Shown one piece after another: positions 33,817 to 35,176 of a DNA stretch of 35,176 nucleotides. The notes beneath the pieces are model-generated. The model was not told the DNA's origin and ran no database searches. It worked only from the letters and a program-made list of their open reading frames with translations. The translations under genes were made by a program, and so were the position numbers. Each line of letters opens with the position of its first letter. Positions within the stretch are counted from its first letter, which is position 1. Origin of the DNA: VGWF01 sp964423465 (GTDB lineage Bacteria; Verrucomicrobiota; Kiritimatiellia; PWTM01); contig CAYRFK010000025.1 of assembly GCA_964423465.1 (NCBI GenBank), forward strand, positions 1 to 35,176, written 5' to 3'.

Positions 33817-34872
33817 ATGTCAGGCTCTTCCCTGACGGTTGAGGCCCTCGCCGGCATGTTGGGCGGCGCGTGCGAGGGGGATGGATCTCCGATCATTCAC
33901 GGGGTCGCGGGCATCCGCGATGCGGGTCCAGGCGAGATCGCCTTCGTGGCGAATCTACGCTACGCGGGCGACGTTGCGACGACCCGGGCGTCGGCGGTCA
34001 TCGTGGCCAAGGCGTGGGACCGGCCGAGTCCCGCGGCTCTGATCCGCGTCGAGAATCCGGACGCTGCCTTTGCCCGCGCAGCGGCCCTCTTCGCCCCTCC
34101 ACCCATTCCGGACGTCCCCGGCGTCCATCCGACCGCGGTGATCGCCCCGGATGCCGAATTGGGGGAGGGGGTCAGCATCGGCCCCTGCGTCGTGGTCGAG
34201 CCGCGGGCACGGATCGGGGCGAGGACGGTTCTGAAGGCCCAGGTGTACGTCGGGCATGAGGCGGTCATCGGCGAGGACTGCCGCATCTATCCGCATGTGT
34301 CCATCCGTGAACGCTGTCACATCGGAGCACGCGTGATCCTGCACAATGGGACGGTGGTCGGAAGCGACGGCTTCGGCTATACCGCCGATGCGAAGGGTGT
34401 CCGGACCAAGATTCCCCAACTCGGAATCGTGGTCATCGGCGATGACGCCGAACTTGGTGCGAACGTGACCGTGGATCGCGCGCGCTTCGGAAAGACCGTG
34501 ATCGGGCAGGGCGCGAAGATCGACAACCTGGTGCAGATCGCCCACAACGTCGTGATCGGCGACCATGTGGTCATCGTCGCCCAGGTCGGCATTGCGGGAA
34601 GTTCCACCATCGGGCCCCACGCGGTGCTGGCCGGTCAGGTCGGAGTCTCGGGGCACCTCGACATTGGCGCCGGAGCGATCATCGGGGCGCAGTCCGGGGT
34701 CTCCAAGGATGTCCCCGCCGGTGCCATGATGTTCGGATCGCCGGCCATGCCGATGGATCGGGCGAAGCGGATCCACGCCTACACCATGCGACTCCCGGAG
34801 ATGCGAGAGCAACTTGGCGATCTGCTCAAGCGCGTCGCTGCGCTTGAGGCACGGCCGTCATCGGCCGGATGA
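33817..34872 (+). CDS. lpxD: UDP-3-O-(3-hydroxyacyl)glucosamine N-acyltransferase
   Basis: Third step of lipid A synthesis: adds the N-linked hydroxyacyl chain to UDP-3-O-acyl-glucosamine. The 351 residues have the N-terminal uridine-binding domain (about 1-100, with PGEIAFVANLRY), a left-handed beta-helix of hexapeptide repeats (about 105-300) and a C-terminal helix. The catalytic His is His243 in VQIAHNVVIGDH; GSDGFGY and KIPQLGIVVIGDD are further family marks. It shows the organism makes lipid A, thus a genuine Gram-negative outer membrane. Starts nine bases after the OmpH gene without a clear Shine-Dalgarno. Confidence 0.96.
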   Translation: MSGSSLTVEALAGMLGGACEGDGSPIIHGVAGIRDAGPGEIAFVANLRYAGDVATTRASAVIVAKAWDRPSPAALIRVENPDAAFARAAALFAPPPIPDVPGVHPTAVIAPDAELGEGVSIGPCVVVEPRARIGARTVLKAQVYVGHEAVIGEDCRIYPHVSIRERCHIGARVILHNGTVVGSDGFGYTADAKGVRTKIPQLGIVVIGDDAELGANVTVDRARFGKTVIGQGAKIDNLVQIAHNVVIGDHVVIVAQVGIAGSSTIGPHAVLAGQVGVSGHLDIGAGAIIGAQSGVSKDVPAGAMMFGSPAMPMDRAKRIHAYTMRLPEMREQLGDLLKRVAALEARPSSAG

Positions 34873-34879
34873 TCCGGCC

Positions 34880-35176
34880 GTGAGTGCCGCCGGTCACCTG
34901 TCCGCGGTTGCACAGCACGTCGAGGCTGATCTCGACATCCTGCTGCCGTCAGAAGCGGAGCCTCCAGCGGCCCTCCATCGGGCCATGCGGTATGCCGTGT
35001 TCGCCGGTGGAAAGCGGTTGCGGCCCGCCCTTTGCACCGCCGCGGCCCGGTGCATTGCCGGTGTCGTTCCCGATGCCGCATGGCGGTGCGCCGCTGCGAT
35101 CGAATGCCTGCACACGTATACACTCGTTCATGACGATCTGCCGGCCCTTGACAATGACGATCTGCTGCGCGGTCAG
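34880..35176 (+). CDS. ispA: polyprenyl (farnesyl/geranylgeranyl-type) diphosphate synthase, N-terminal part
   Basis: The first 99 residues of a short-chain trans-prenyl diphosphate synthase, which condenses isopentenyl diphosphate with allylic diphosphates. FAGGKRLRPAL (41-51) is the substrate-binding Gly-Gly-Lys-Arg block, and HTYTLVHDDLPALDNDD contains the first Asp-rich motif, Asp85-Asp86-x4-Asp91, of the FPP synthase (IspA) type. The window ends right after LLRGQ, so the rest of the gene lies beyond 35176. The start is a GTG at 34880, seven bases after the lpxD stop, without an obvious ribosome site. Chain length cannot be told from this part. Confidence 0.88.
   Translation, partial: MSAAGHLSAVAQHVEADLDILLPSEAEPPAALHRAMRYAVFAGGKRLRPALCTAAARCIAGVVPDAAWRCAAAIECLHTYTLVHDDLPALDNDDLLRGQ

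Overview
The window is a GC-rich bacterial chromosome segment in which nearly every base is coding. Gene content points to a Gram-negative member of the PVC superphylum, most likely Kiritimatiellota, Lentisphaerota or Verrucomicrobiota. The evidence is a run of secreted sulfatases with a GH127-type glycosidase, a Tat-exported Gfo/Idh oxidoreductase, a GloVer-repeat protein with a PEP-CTERM-like tail, and a BamA-OmpH-LpxD outer-membrane block next to tRNA-Gln-prs-rplY-pth-rpsF-ssb-rpsR-rplI-dnaB. The phylum call is inference. Two runs of exactly ten Ns suggest a scaffolded draft or metagenome-derived genome.

Layout. (1) 1-2752: the tail of an unknown plus-strand gene, then aconitase on the minus strand with its own strong promoter. 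(2) 2986-4224: a secreted GloVer-repeat protein. (3) 4392-13970: a sulfated-glycan degradation locus with a HEAT-fused sulfatase, a GH127-like glycosidase carrying discoidin-like and PKD-like domains, an iduronate-2-sulfatase-like enzyme, a Tat-signal Gfo/Idh oxidoreductase and a third sulfatase with an extra C-terminal domain. A three-copy spaced repeat with a hairpin lies between two of these genes. (4) 14060-25150: a tight seven-gene operon of exported proteins. In order these are a CsgG-like lipoprotein fused to six FN3 domains, a 1718-residue RHS/YD-repeat protein with an unusual C-terminal extension, a short coiled-coil protein, a FlgT/CsgG-like protein, a glycine-zipper/coiled-coil protein, a small lipoprotein and a second CsgG-like lipoprotein. 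(5) 25186-35176: tRNA-Gln(TTG) with a good promoter, prs, then a housekeeping run of translation, replication and envelope genes ending inside an ispA-type prenyl synthase.

Region 4 is the best candidate for an undescribed system. Its first and last genes are close CsgG-domain paralogs. Three of the proteins between them share a short motif ending in (I/V)FK. In two of them (the RHS protein and the 328-residue protein) this belongs to a 40-residue module with identical spacing from an Asn-Ser-Trp to the terminal Phe-Lys. I infer a dedicated outer-membrane export or display apparatus for the RHS protein. No known toxin domain is evident at the RHS C terminus; it instead has a glycine zipper, a rubredoxin-like cysteine knuckle and low-complexity linkers. 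The genes of region 5 follow widely conserved bacterial neighbourhoods and appear functional, apart from a probable scaffolding artefact inside rplI.
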